This document shows positions 28,198-36,726 of a stretch of DNA of 64,000 bases, in pieces. Within the stretch, counting starts at the first letter, position 1. Every line of letters starts with the position of its first letter. Position numbers and translations under genes: made by a program. The stretch is from an uncultured Caulobacter sp. (GTDB taxonomy: Bacteria > Pseudomonadota > Alphaproteobacteria > Caulobacterales > Caulobacteraceae). The stretch is from positions 1-64,000 of the forward strand of contig NZ_CALCDX010000046.1 of the NCBI RefSeq assembly GCF_937900395.1. The letters are read 5' to 3'. The notes below the pieces were generated by a model that saw nothing but the letters and a program-made list of their open reading frames with translations, was not told where the DNA came from and searched no databases.

Positions 28198-29069
28198 AGG
28201 TCTTCCTCGCCTTGCCAGGCAACGAACGGCTCGCCCGTTGGCTCGCGGTCCAAACTGGCGGCGCCTTTTGCGGTCTCCGCACTCGCCGGTTCCCGGACGG
28301 CGAGACCTATGTGCGCCTCGGGCGGGCCGTCCTGGGGGACGAGGTCTATGCGGTCTGCACCCTGGCGCATCCAGATCGGCGGACCCTTCGATTGCTGCTT
28401 GCGGCTGGAGCGGCGCGCGATGCCGGCGCAAGGCGCGTTGTGTTGGTGGCGCCCTATCTGGCCTATATGCGTCAAGACCGCGCATTTGCGGAGGGCGAGG
28501 CCATCAGCGCCCGCCATTTCGCGCGCCTGCTGTCTCACGCTTTCGAAGGCTTGGTGACGGTCGATCCGCATCTGCATCGGATCCGCGCGCTTGGCGAGAT
28601 TTTCGACATCCCGGCGCGAGCGCTCCACGCAGCACCGCTACTGGCCGACTGGGTGCGCGTGAACGTCGAGCGACCGCTGCTGATCGGACCGGACGTCGAG
28701 AGCCGTCAATGGGTTGAGGCCGTCGCCCATCGCGCAGCAGCGCCCTTCGCCGTGTTGACCAAGGTGCGCCGCGCAGACCGCCAAGTCGAGATTGAGCTGC
28801 CAGCGCTGGCGACGTTTTCCGGACGCCAGCCCGTGCTGATCGATGACATCATTTCGTCAGGGACGACGATGATCCAGGCGGCGAGAATGCTTCGGGCCGC
28901 AGGGGTGGGGAGGCCGGTTTGCTTAGCTGTGCATGGGCTCTTCGCCCAGGACTCGTTCGAGCGGCTGTCGGCGCTCGCCGCGACGGTGGTCACGACCGAT
29001 AGCGTTCCACACCCTTCGAACGGCATTTCGATTGCTCGTATGCTGGCCGATGGCTTGTCAGGAATCTAG
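28194..29069 (+). CDS. prs: ribose-phosphate pyrophosphokinase (PRPP synthase) family
   Basis: A 291-residue PRPP-synthase homologue, slightly short for the family. Landmarks are the RFPDGETYVRL flexible region, YLAYMRQDRAF, the HLHRI segment (DPHLH) and the PRPP loop VLIDDIISSGTTM. TTG start at 28194 overlaps the deoA stop (TTGA). It joins ribose 5-phosphate and ATP to PRPP. In this operon it may also act as a salvage enzyme linked to the phosphorylase; that is inference. The genome should carry a separate housekeeping prs. Confidence 0.88.
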   Translation: MKVFLALPGNERLARWLAVQTGGAFCGLRTRRFPDGETYVRLGRAVLGDEVYAVCTLAHPDRRTLRLLLAAGAARDAGARRVVLVAPYLAYMRQDRAFAEGEAISARHFARLLSHAFEGLVTVDPHLHRIRALGEIFDIPARALHAAPLLADWVRVNVERPLLIGPDVESRQWVEAVAHRAAAPFAVLTKVRRADRQVEIELPALATFSGRQPVLIDDIISSGTTMIQAARMLRAAGVGRPVCLAVHGLFAQDSFERLSALAATVVTTDSVPHPSNGISIARMLADGLSGI

Positions 29070-29182
29070 AGCATGCAGATCCTCTCGTCAGACCAAACAC
29101 AGTGGGGCGCCGGGCGCGACTTACCTGACACCTTGGGCCGGCGTCACGCGGCCTTGCCCGCAGTCCGCCTCGTGAGCCGGCG

Positions 29183-31009
29183 ATGAACAAGCAGGCACGA
29201 TTCCATGTGGCCTATTGGCTCATCGCCTTCCTCGGCGTGTTGGCCATCCAGCACTACATCGGCGTCGCCACCCAGGTGGCTCAAATTCCGTACAGCCAGT
29301 TCGAACGGTTGCTTCGCGAAGGCAAGATCGCCGAGGTGGGGATTTCGGACGAGTTCGTCCAAGGCCGGCTGAAGCAGCCCGTGCAGGGCAAGAGCGCCTT
29401 CGTTTCGGCGCGCGTCGAGCCCGAGCTTGCCCGTGAGCTTGACAAGTACGGTGTCGTCTATAGCGGCCAGGTCGAGAGTACCTTCCTGCGCGATCTGCTC
29501 TCCTGGGTGGTTCCGGTCCTGTTGTTCTTTGGCCTTTGGGCCTGGCTCTCTCGCAAGGCAGGGCCGGCCGGATTGATGCAGGTGGGGCGCAGCCGGGCGA
29601 AGGTCTATGTTGAAGCCGACACCGGCGTAACGTTCAGCGATGTTGCCGGCGTGGACGAGGCGAAAGCCGAGCTTCAGGAGATCATCGATTTCTTGAAGAG
29701 CCCGCAAGAGTACAGCCGCCTGGGCGGCCGTATGCCGAAGGGAATACTGCTCCTTGGGCCGCCGGGCACCGGCAAGACATTGCTCGCGAAGGCGGTGGCG
29801 GGGGAAGCCAAAGTTCCCTTCTTCTCGATCTCCGGATCGGAGTTCGTGGAAATGTTCGTGGGTGTCGGCGCGGCGCGGGTGCGCGACCTGTTCCAGCAGG
29901 CCCGCGAGCGCGCGCCGGCCATTATCTTCATCGACGAGCTCGATGCTTTGGGGCGCGCCCGCGGCCTCTACGCCTGGGGCGGGCACGATGAGAAAGAGCA
30001 GACGCTCAATCAGCTGCTGGTGGAACTGGACGGCTTCGATTCCAGCACGGGGCTGGTGCTGCTCGCTGCGACGAACCGGCCCGAAATCCTTGACCCAGCG
30101 CTGCTGCGTGCCGGGCGCTTCGACCGCCAGGTGCTTGTGGACAGACCGGACAAGAAGGGTCGGATTGATATTCTGCGGGTGCACACCCGAAGGGTGAAGC
30201 TCGCGCCGGACGTCGATCTCGAGAAGGTCGCGGCCCTAACGCCCGGCTTTACGGGCGCTGACCTCGCCAACCTTGTCAATGAAGCGGCGCTCCTGGCCAC
30301 GCGCCGCCGCGCCGACGCGATAACCTTGGCGGATTTCAACGAAGCCGTGGAGCGGATCGTCGCTGGCCTGGAGAAGCGCAACCGCCTGCTGAATCCGAAG
30401 GAGCGCGAGGTGGTGGCGCACCATGAGATGGGTCACGCCCTGGTGGGCCTCACGCTGCCGGGGGTCGAGCAGGTGCACAAGGTCTCGATCATCCCGCGCG
30501 GGGTGGGGGCGCTCGGCTACACGATCCAGCGCCCGACCGAGGACCGCTTTCTGATGACCCAGGAGGAGCTGGAGAACAAGATGTGCGCGCTCCTGGGCGG
30601 TCGCGCCGCCGAATGGATCATCTTCCGACATCTGTCGACCGGCGCCGCGGACGACCTTCGCAAGGTGACCGATATCGCGCGAAGCATGGTGACGCGCTAC
30701 GGCATGTCCAAGCGGCTTGGGCCTGTCTCCTATGATCGAGAGCCTCGGACCTTTCTCAGCGCCGGAGATGCTCCGCCTTCGTTCATGCGGGAGAACGACT
30801 TCGGAGAGGCCACGGCCGACGCGATCGACGAAGAGGTGCGCGCCATGGTGGAGGCGGTCTTCGCGCGCGCGGTGCAAATCCTCGAAAGCCGCCGCGCGGC
30901 GCTCGAGCGCGGCGCCAAGCTGCTGCTGGAGAAGGAAACCCTTGACGAGGCTGAACTGCAACGCCTGGTTCAAGATGGACCGGCCTCGACCGAGGCTCGG
31001 CGAGCGTGA
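29183..31009 (+). CDS. ftsH: ATP-dependent membrane zinc protease FtsH
   Basis: A 608-residue FtsH with the usual plan: a TM helix at 9-28, a small periplasmic domain, a second TM at about 105-125, the AAA+ module (Walker A GPPGTGKT near 192, Walker B IIFIDELDAL, SRH region ATNRPEILDPALLRAGRFD) and the zinc protease domain with HEMGH near 413. It extracts and degrades damaged membrane proteins, and controls sigma-32 in E. coli; an RpoH gene lies 21 kb away. It starts 113 bp after prs. Probably an extra island copy, as in enterobacterial heat-resistance loci. Confidence 0.96.
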   Translation: MNKQARFHVAYWLIAFLGVLAIQHYIGVATQVAQIPYSQFERLLREGKIAEVGISDEFVQGRLKQPVQGKSAFVSARVEPELARELDKYGVVYSGQVESTFLRDLLSWVVPVLLFFGLWAWLSRKAGPAGLMQVGRSRAKVYVEADTGVTFSDVAGVDEAKAELQEIIDFLKSPQEYSRLGGRMPKGILLLGPPGTGKTLLAKAVAGEAKVPFFSISGSEFVEMFVGVGAARVRDLFQQARERAPAIIFIDELDALGRARGLYAWGGHDEKEQTLNQLLVELDGFDSSTGLVLLAATNRPEILDPALLRAGRFDRQVLVDRPDKKGRIDILRVHTRRVKLAPDVDLEKVAALTPGFTGADLANLVNEAALLATRRRADAITLADFNEAVERIVAGLEKRNRLLNPKEREVVAHHEMGHALVGLTLPGVEQVHKVSIIPRGVGALGYTIQRPTEDRFLMTQEELENKMCALLGGRAAEWIIFRHLSTGAADDLRKVTDIARSMVTRYGMSKRLGPVSYDREPRTFLSAGDAPPSFMRENDFGEATADAIDEEVRAMVEAVFARAVQILESRRAALERGAKLLLEKETLDEAELQRLVQDGPASTEARRA

Positions 31010-31102
31010 GCCAGGGCGCGCCCTTCCTGCCCGGGCGTTGGCTGATCGGCGCGCGCCGAGCGGCTTGGCTGCGAGCGCCGAACAAGGACGGACGGTGAAC
31101 AC

Positions 31103-32524
31103 ATGGAATACAGAGGCGCCGACACCTCCGCTCGGCTGAACGAGCAAGTCGATCAGGCGGTGATCCGCGCGGCGGCCTTCACCAAGCACGACCGCACGCT
31201 GCTGGCCCAAGTCCGAGCGTGCAACACGGTGTGCGAGTTCGCCTTTCCGATTCGTCGGGACGATGGGAGCGTCAAGGTCGTCAAGGCGTGGCGCGCCCAG
31301 CACAGCGACCATCGGCTTCCCACCAAGGGCGGAATCCGCTTCAGCCCCAACGTCGACTCTGATGAGATCATCGGGCTGGCGGCGCTGATGACCTACAAAT
31401 GTGCGTTGATGGACGTGCCGTTCGGCGGCGCGAAGGGCGCCGTCCAGATCGACCGCGACGAATTCTCCGCCGGCGAGCTGGAACGGATCACACGACGCTA
31501 CACGTTCGAACTCATAAGGCGAAACATGATCGGCCCAGGCGTTGATGTGCCTGCGCCTGACTATGGCACCGGGCCGCAGGAGATGGCCTGGGTCGCGGAC
31601 ACCTACCGTCAGATCAGCCGCGGCGACCTTGACGCACTGGCTTGCGTGACCGGCAAGCCGATCGCCCTGAGCGGCCTGCGTGGGCGGTCCGAGGCCACGG
31701 GACTCGGCGTCTTTTACGGCCTGCGTGAAGCCTGCGCCCAGGAAGAGGACATGCGAAAACTGGGCTTGGCGCCCGGCCTGGACGGCAAGACGATCGTCAT
31801 CCAGGGCTTTGGGAATGTCGGCGCCCACGCGGCGGCGTTTCTCGCGCAAGGCGGGGCGCGGATCGTCTGCGTCATCGAACGCGATGGCGCGATCTTCAAC
31901 CCGACCGGACTCAAGGTCGCCGAGATTGTCGAGCACCGGAGCCGGACTGGCTCCATCTTGGGCCTTCCCGGCGCCGAGACGCTGCCCTCCGCTGCGGCAG
32001 GACTGAACGTGGAATGCGACATTCTTGTCCCCGCCGCGCTCGAGAACACCGTTCACGCCGGCAACCAGGCGGGGATCCGCGCGCGGATCATCGCCGAGGC
32101 GGCCAACGGGCCTGTGACCGCTCTGGCGGACCAAGCCTTGCGGCAGCGTGGCCTGATGATCATCCCGGACATATATCTGAATGCCGGGGGGGTGACGGCG
32201 TCATATCTCGAGTGGCTGAAGAGCTTGGCGCACGTCCGTTTCGGGCGCATCGAGCAGAGGTTCGATCAAGGAGCCTATCACCGGATCGTTGAGGCCGTCT
32301 CGGGGGCGACCGGCCATGCATTTGATGCGCAGATCCTCAGCGGGCTGAAGGGCGCCGGTGAGACGGACCTCGTCCGCTCGGCGCTCGAGGAGACCATGGC
32401 GACGACATTTGCGCAGCTACGCGCCGTCAGCACTCAGCATCGGACGGACTTGCGCACGGCAGCGCTGATCATCGCCCTTGACAAGATCGCCGAAAGTTAC
32501 GCCCGGATGGGGATATTTCCATAG
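31103..32524 (+). CDS. Glu/Leu/Phe/Val-type dehydrogenase (glutamate dehydrogenase)
   Basis: A 473-residue NAD(P)-dependent amino-acid dehydrogenase. The substrate site KGGIRFSPNV and the catalytic lysine region KCALMDVPFGGAKG are intact, as is the dinucleotide fold IQGFGNVGAHAA. The sequence is closest in style to glutamate dehydrogenase, linking 2-oxoglutarate and ammonia to glutamate. It lies 94 bp after ftsH on the same strand. A possible role in an anaerobic island is redox balance and ammonia handling. The ribosome site is weak (ACGGTGAAC). Confidence 0.9.
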   Translation: MEYRGADTSARLNEQVDQAVIRAAAFTKHDRTLLAQVRACNTVCEFAFPIRRDDGSVKVVKAWRAQHSDHRLPTKGGIRFSPNVDSDEIIGLAALMTYKCALMDVPFGGAKGAVQIDRDEFSAGELERITRRYTFELIRRNMIGPGVDVPAPDYGTGPQEMAWVADTYRQISRGDLDALACVTGKPIALSGLRGRSEATGLGVFYGLREACAQEEDMRKLGLAPGLDGKTIVIQGFGNVGAHAAAFLAQGGARIVCVIERDGAIFNPTGLKVAEIVEHRSRTGSILGLPGAETLPSAAAGLNVECDILVPAALENTVHAGNQAGIRARIIAEAANGPVTALADQALRQRGLMIIPDIYLNAGGVTASYLEWLKSLAHVRFGRIEQRFDQGAYHRIVEAVSGATGHAFDAQILSGLKGAGETDLVRSALEETMATTFAQLRAVSTQHRTDLRTAALIIALDKIAESYARMGIFP

Positions 32525-32756
32525 TCCTGAGGGCTGTCGCGGCGGCGGCTCACAATTCGCTCCCGACGGCCTCGACAGCGCATGGCCCGATACAGGGATC
32601 GCCCCAGGACGGCGGGCGGCCGCCGAGTAGGCGCTTGGCCCCACACTGGCTGTTCATGGACGGCGGCCAGAAGCCCGACATGTTCCGGACGCGGCGCAGA
32701 TCCATGCCTGCGGCGTCCTGGCCGAAGCTTCGCGGCCCAGGATCGGCCGCGGGGCG

Positions 32757-34220
32757 CTAACGTCCGTCAGGCGTCGCAAGCTTTAGCGGCACGAAGAGGC
32801 TCCGGCCCGAACGCCAGACGCGTATGAGGACCGCAGGGCGCCCTTGGTTGCGGGCCGCCTCGATCGCGGCATGGATGTCGGAGGGCGTAGTGACCACTCG
32901 ATCCCCCACGCGGTCGATCACGTCGCCGGCGCGCAGGCCCTTTTCGGCAGCGTCGGATCCCGGCGAAACGCTTTCGATGACGACGCCGCGGGCGTCGGCG
33001 GGAAGGCGGTAGAGGCTTCGCGCTTCAGCATCCAGGGGGCGCAGCCGAAGACCCAGGCTGTCGCCCCCGGCAGGTCCCCCCGGGACCGGCGCGGTCCGAT
33101 CGTCGGGGCGACGTGCGGCGCGCACGTCCAGGGTCTGCCGCCGCCCGGCGCGCCAGACCTCCAGTCGCAGAGGCTCGCCCTCCCGTGCGGTCGCCACCCG
33201 ACGGGTCAGATCAGACGACGAGGCCAGCGTCTGTCCATTCAAGGTGAGGATCGCGTCCCCGGGCTGCAGGCCTACGGCCTCTGCTGGGCCCCCCGGTGTC
33301 GTTTCCACGACGAGGGCGCCGGTGCGCCCCGGAATACCGAGGCTGCCGGCGATCTCAGGCGTCAAGTTCTGAACCAATGCGCCGAGATAGCCTCGGACGA
33401 TCCCGCCATCGGCGATCAGCTGCTTGGTGACGTGGTCGGCGATGTCGGCCGGGATAGCGAAACCGATGCCGACCGACCCGCCATTTGGCGAATAGATCGC
33501 CGTGTTGACGCCGACCACCCGGCCCTGCACGTCGAAGGCGGGGCCGCCGGAGTTTCCCCGATTGATCGGCGCATCGATCTGGAGGTAGTCGACATAGGCC
33601 TCGCCGATGTCCCGCCCGTCAGCCGAGACAATCCCCGCCGAAGCGGTGCCGCCGAGGCCGAAGGGGTTGCCCATGGCGACGACCCAATCGCCGACCCTGG
33701 GCCGCGCGGTCGTCTCGAAGGTCACGAAGGCGAAGCGCGAACCGCTCACCTTCAGGACCGCCAGGTCGGTTAGTGGATCGCGTCCGATGATACGCGCCGC
33801 AAGTTCGCGCCCGTCATTCGTTCGCACAGTCACCTTGGCGGCGTTCTCGACGACGTGATTGTTGGTGACGATGTAGCCGTCCGGCGCGATAAAGAAGCCC
33901 GAGCCCGACACCCGAGCGAGGGGTGGTGTTCGCGGCTCTTCGTCGCCGTCGGGCGCGCCCGGAAACCCGAAGAAGAACGGCAAGCCAGGAAACCCTTCAG
34001 GCAGATAGGGACTGGCCGGAGCGCTGCGGGTGACGTCGATAGAGACGACAGCCGGCGCCACGCGCGCGATGATGTCTGCAAAGCTCGACGGCGGCCGAAC
34101 CGGCAAGCTTCGCGCCGGCTGTGCGGCGGCGAAGCAGACGGTGGGCGAGAGACCGCCGGTCGTGAGCGCGAGGGCGAGGGCTGCTGAGGCCAGGCGGGTC
34201 GCTTGGGGCTGCTTGGGCAT
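32757..34220 (-). CDS. degP: periplasmic serine protease DegP/DegQ (HtrA)
   Basis: A 487-residue HtrA: signal peptide (residues 8-34, cleavage near CFAAA), trypsin-like domain with His in TNNHVV, Asp in PLTDLAVL and Ser in RGNSGGP, then two PDZ domains (about 285-375 and 395-480). It refolds or degrades misfolded envelope proteins. ATG at 34220 lies 11 nt after the stop of the NDUFS4-like gene, so the two form an operon. It shares long identical stretches with the protease at the left edge (QIDAPINRGNSGGP), so the island holds two related copies. Confidence 0.95.
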   Translation of the reverse strand: MPKQPQATRLASAALALALTTGGLSPTVCFAAAQPARSLPVRPPSSFADIIARVAPAVVSIDVTRSAPASPYLPEGFPGLPFFFGFPGAPDGDEEPRTPPLARVSGSGFFIAPDGYIVTNNHVVENAAKVTVRTNDGRELAARIIGRDPLTDLAVLKVSGSRFAFVTFETTARPRVGDWVVAMGNPFGLGGTASAGIVSADGRDIGEAYVDYLQIDAPINRGNSGGPAFDVQGRVVGVNTAIYSPNGGSVGIGFAIPADIADHVTKQLIADGGIVRGYLGALVQNLTPEIAGSLGIPGRTGALVVETTPGGPAEAVGLQPGDAILTLNGQTLASSSDLTRRVATAREGEPLRLEVWRAGRRQTLDVRAARRPDDRTAPVPGGPAGGDSLGLRLRPLDAEARSLYRLPADARGVVIESVSPGSDAAEKGLRAGDVIDRVGDRVVTTPSDIHAAIEAARNQGRPAVLIRVWRSGRSLFVPLKLATPDGR

Positions 34221-34231
34221 CGCGGCGGCTC

Positions 34232-34957
34232 TTATTCGGCTTGGAGCGGGTCTGCGGTTGACGCATCGTGGGCGGCTGGCGCAGCTTCCCATTGATACAG
34301 GGGCGCGGGCGGCGGCGTTCCTGCGTCGAGGCCGGCGAGGGCTGTCCTCACTTCGTCGAGGCGGGACACATGTTCGCGCACCGGCGCTTCCGTGGCCTCC
34401 ACCTCCAGCAGGTATTCATCCCATTCCCAGGAGCGCAGGATTCTGCGCTTCTGCGCGGTCGTCAGCGACGGGTCGGCGACAATCGCCGCCGGCGTCCGGT
34501 AGATCGCCTGGGGACTGAGGTAGAGGGCTTCGGCCTCCGCCGGCGTGAGGGGATCGAGCGGCTTTTCCGGCCGCTTGGGGCCCCCCATTGGGGGCGGATC
34601 CGCCGCGGTGTCGGACCCGTAGGGCGCAGCGCCCTCGCCCGCGTGGACCTCGAATTCGAGGCCATGCCGGCGGCAGTAGCCGATCGCGGCTTCCGCTGTG
34701 GGGAAGCGCAGGTTCACCTGCTGCAGCGGGTCGGTGCTTTCCAGCCAACCCATCAGGGGCTCCACGCGGGGCGCGGATCGTGCCGCGAAGCGCAGGGTCC
34801 ATGCCTTCGCCTTGCCCTGTCCCCCGGTGACGGGGGCGGAGGGCTCGTCCTGCTGGATGATCGCGAATGCGTCAGCCGGCAGAGCTGCCGCGTGATGACG
34901 CGCGGCGATGGATTGAACCCCTGTTTCGCCTTGCCGAAAATCGTCGTGCCGGGGCAT
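34232..34957 (-). CDS. NDUFS4-like (ETC complex I subunit region) protein with extra C-terminal domain
   Basis: A 241-residue protein. Residues about 45-115 match the NDUFS4/ETC_C1 accessory-subunit family: KAKAWTLRFA, then PLMGWLESTDPLQQVNLRFPT and a helix AIGYCRRHG. The normal subunit is about 100 residues; here a Pro-rich linker and a second domain (about 150-225) follow, with ALYLSPQAIYRTPAAIVAD, TTAQKRRILRSWEWDEYLLEVEA (split) and VSRLDEVRTAL. That second domain recurs alone at 42145-42531. Co-transcribed with degP. It may tie respiratory complex I to stress, but this is inference. ATG 34957 follows AGAGGT. Confidence 0.75.
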   Translation of the reverse strand: MPRHDDFRQGETGVQSIAARHHAAALPADAFAIIQQDEPSAPVTGGQGKAKAWTLRFAARSAPRVEPLMGWLESTDPLQQVNLRFPTAEAAIGYCRRHGLEFEVHAGEGAAPYGSDTAADPPPMGGPKRPEKPLDPLTPAEAEALYLSPQAIYRTPAAIVADPSLTTAQKRRILRSWEWDEYLLEVEATEAPVREHVSRLDEVRTALAGLDAGTPPPAPLYQWEAAPAAHDASTADPLQAE

Positions 34958-35085
34958 GTCTGGACCTCTGGTCTGGCCCGGGAACACAGGTTCCCGGGCA
35001 GCTTCACTGGGCGTGACCGGCCAAGTTACTGGCGTCGCGGATGACCGGGCCGGACAGGAGCTCTTTTCGGGAACCCCACATCACA

Positions 35086-35589
35086 TCAGCCCTTGTCGAT
35101 CGCGATCCGGCGAACGCCGTCCTGCTGGGCCCGGGTTTTCGGGAGCGTTACGGTGAGGACGCCCTTTTTGAACTTGGCCTTGATAGCATCCTCGTCGATC
35201 GCCACGGGCACCGGGATCACGCGTTCGAAACGGCCGTAATAGTGCTCGCTGTAGCGTCGGTCGTCGTCTTCGACGTCCTTGCGCTTCTCTCCACGCAGAA
35301 CCAGCACGCCATCGTCGAAGACCACATCCACGTCGTCCTCCTCCATTCCGGGCAGCTCGGCGGAGACACGGATCGCCTTGTCGTCTTCCGACACTTCGAG
35401 GCTTGGCCAAGCCTGGCGGCCAAGCGTCGGCGCCCCGAAATCACGGAACACGTCGTCGAAAAGCCGATTCATCTCGCGATGCAGCACGAGAAAAGGATGA
35501 CCGTCATCGTCGCGCTCGGCGGTCGTCAGCGCGTTCTCGCCGGGGCGTCGGCCGCCGCGGGTCCAAGGGATCAAGTCGCGAACATTCAT
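35086..35589 (-). CDS. Hsp20 small heat-shock protein
   Basis: A 167-residue small heat-shock protein: an N-terminal arm with MNRLFDDVFRDF, an alpha-crystallin domain (PSLEVSEDDKAIRVSAELPGM, VDVVFDDGVLVLRGEK, FKKGVLTVTLPK) and a short tail. It prevents aggregation of unfolding cytosolic proteins. ATG at 35589 follows AAAGGAGAC. The second Hsp20 gene lies 73 bp upstream on the same strand, so the two are probably co-transcribed. Hsp20 proteins of this class are the first genes of enterobacterial heat-resistance loci. Confidence 0.93.
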   Translation of the reverse strand: MNVRDLIPWTRGGRRPGENALTTAERDDDGHPFLVLHREMNRLFDDVFRDFGAPTLGRQAWPSLEVSEDDKAIRVSAELPGMEEDDVDVVFDDGVLVLRGEKRKDVEDDDRRYSEHYYGRFERVIPVPVAIDEDAIKAKFKKGVLTVTLPKTRAQQDGVRRIAIDKG

Positions 35590-35662
35590 GTCTTGTCTCC
35601 TTTGATCATCGGGCGATCCGGTGCAGGGGACCAAGCCGCCCGGGAAGGTGTTTGGGGCCGGT

Positions 35663-36142
35663 TCAGTTCGCCGGGGTCTGGGCCGTCTCGGCAGCGCTAT
35701 CGGCAGCCGAAACCTGACCCTCGACCTGGATCCGCCTGGGCCGGGCGGCCTCCGGGATCTCGCGGACCAGGTCTATGGACAGGAGCCCGTCCGCAAGGCG
35801 GGCGCCTTGGACCTGCACGTGATCAGCCAGGGCGAAGATCCGCCTGAACGGTTGGGTCGCAAAGCCGCGATAGACGACCTGTCCGGGCTCTATCGTGTTC
35901 GAAGGCTGGCCGCTGATCGTCAGGCGGTTGGGTTCGTAGGTGATCTCGATGTCCGCATCCCGGAAGCCGGGTGTCGCCAGGACGATCCGGAAGTGATCAT
36001 TGTCGAGGGTCACCACATTGTAGGGTGGCCCGGCCGTCTGCAGTTCGGGGCCGGTCGCCGATCGGTCGAACAGACTGAGCGCGTCTTCGACGCCCGGCGT
36101 CAGCCGATAGGGGAACATCGGCGTGATGGTGCTCATTCTCAT
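35663..36142 (-). CDS. IbpA-type Hsp20 small heat-shock protein
   Basis: A 159-residue IbpA-like protein. It has PPYNVVTLDNDHFRIVLATPGF (split), LTISGQ, the YRGFATQPFRRIFALADHV stretch and GLLSIDLVREIPE typical of alphaproteobacterial IbpA/HspH. These class A proteins coat inclusion bodies and cooperate with DnaK/ClpB. ATG at 36142 follows GGCAGGAAG. It heads a two-gene hsp20 operon reading left. No ROSE-like RNA thermometer was obvious in the roughly 195 bp upstream, though a U(C/U)GCU stretch would need folding to exclude. Confidence 0.92.
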   Translation of the reverse strand: MRMSTITPMFPYRLTPGVEDALSLFDRSATGPELQTAGPPYNVVTLDNDHFRIVLATPGFRDADIEITYEPNRLTISGQPSNTIEPGQVVYRGFATQPFRRIFALADHVQVQGARLADGLLSIDLVREIPEAARPRRIQVEGQVSAADSAAETAQTPAN

Positions 36143-36337
36143 GGCGACTTCCTGCCTGATCGTGTGAATCCGGGAGGAGCCGGGGTCGGCTCGCCTCCGG
36201 CGCCAGAGCCCGCGAATGGCCTGGCCATAGAGGACGTAGGGCGCAAGCGGCGCCCTTCAAGGCAGAATTTTCGGCGATCGAGACGAAGCCGCTGGCGCCC
36301 CGCTCCCCGCGCCAATCAATCCCGGCGACGACGGGCG

Positions 36338-36559
36338 TCAGAACAGCGGGCCGTCAATCTCCAGCAGCTTGGAGGGTGGCACCTTCAAGGCGAGCGCAGT
36401 GTGCCACAGCGTCAGGATCGTCGGGTTGCGGCGTCCGAGTTCAAGGCCGCTCACATAGGCGCGATCCACGCCCATCCGCGCGGCCAGGCCTTCCTGCGAA
36501 AGCCCAGCATCGCCCCTATAGCGCCTGACGTTGGTTCCGACGACCATGCGAACGTCCAT
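36338..36559 (-). CDS. XRE-family helix-turn-helix regulator
   Basis: A 73-residue single-domain regulator: VVGTNVRRYRGDAGLSQEGLAARMGVDRAYVSGLELGRRNPT (split here as one HTH, residues about 5-50) is a Cro/C1-type DNA-binding domain. The sequence VDRAYVSGLE is the recognition helix. A palindrome GCACTAAAGTGC lies 37 bp upstream and is a likely operator. It reads toward the hsp20 pair, so it may control itself and those genes. A start at 36577 is possible but has a poorer fit. Confidence 0.82.
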   Translation of the reverse strand: MDVRMVVGTNVRRYRGDAGLSQEGLAARMGVDRAYVSGLELGRRNPTILTLWHTALALKVPPSKLLEIDGPLF

Positions 36560-36595
36560 GGCGATCACCAACAGCACCGAGAACTTTGATGCTAC

Positions 36596-36607
36596 GCACT
36601 AAAGTGC
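36596..36607. promoter_or_regulatory. palindrome GCACT-AA-AGTGC, putative XRE operator
   Basis: A perfect 5-bp inverted repeat spaced by AA, between the divergent xre and fixK genes and close to the expected xre promoter. Size and symmetry suit a dimeric Cro/C1-type protein. Confidence 0.45.
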
Positions 36608-36669
36608 ACGGGCCGCATGTTGTTCTGGCGCGGGGGGCGTTCGGGCATCCTCCTGCGCCCTACGGGTTG

Positions 36670-36677
36670 CTACGTAG
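36670..36677. promoter_or_regulatory. putative FixJ-binding element CTACGTAG before fixK
   Basis: CTACGTAG differs by one base from the GTAMGTAG core described for FixJ sites selected in vitro in Sinorhizobium. It lies 50 bp upstream of the fixK ATG, where a FixJ-P activator would be expected. A flanking TTGC/GTTGTC context gives no FixK box. Confidence 0.4.
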
Positions 36678-36726
36678 TTGTCACCCACAAGTAGGCGTCC
36701 GCCCTGCCGGCCGCTAGACGTCGGGC

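Noticed and set aside
29144..30184. 346-codon leftward frame over ftsH
   Set aside because: Shadow of ftsH, which has all AAA+ and zinc motifs.
30236..32134. 632-codon leftward frame over ftsH and glutamate dehydrogenase
   Set aside because: Spans two clear genes on the other strand and has no domain; a long high-GC shadow.
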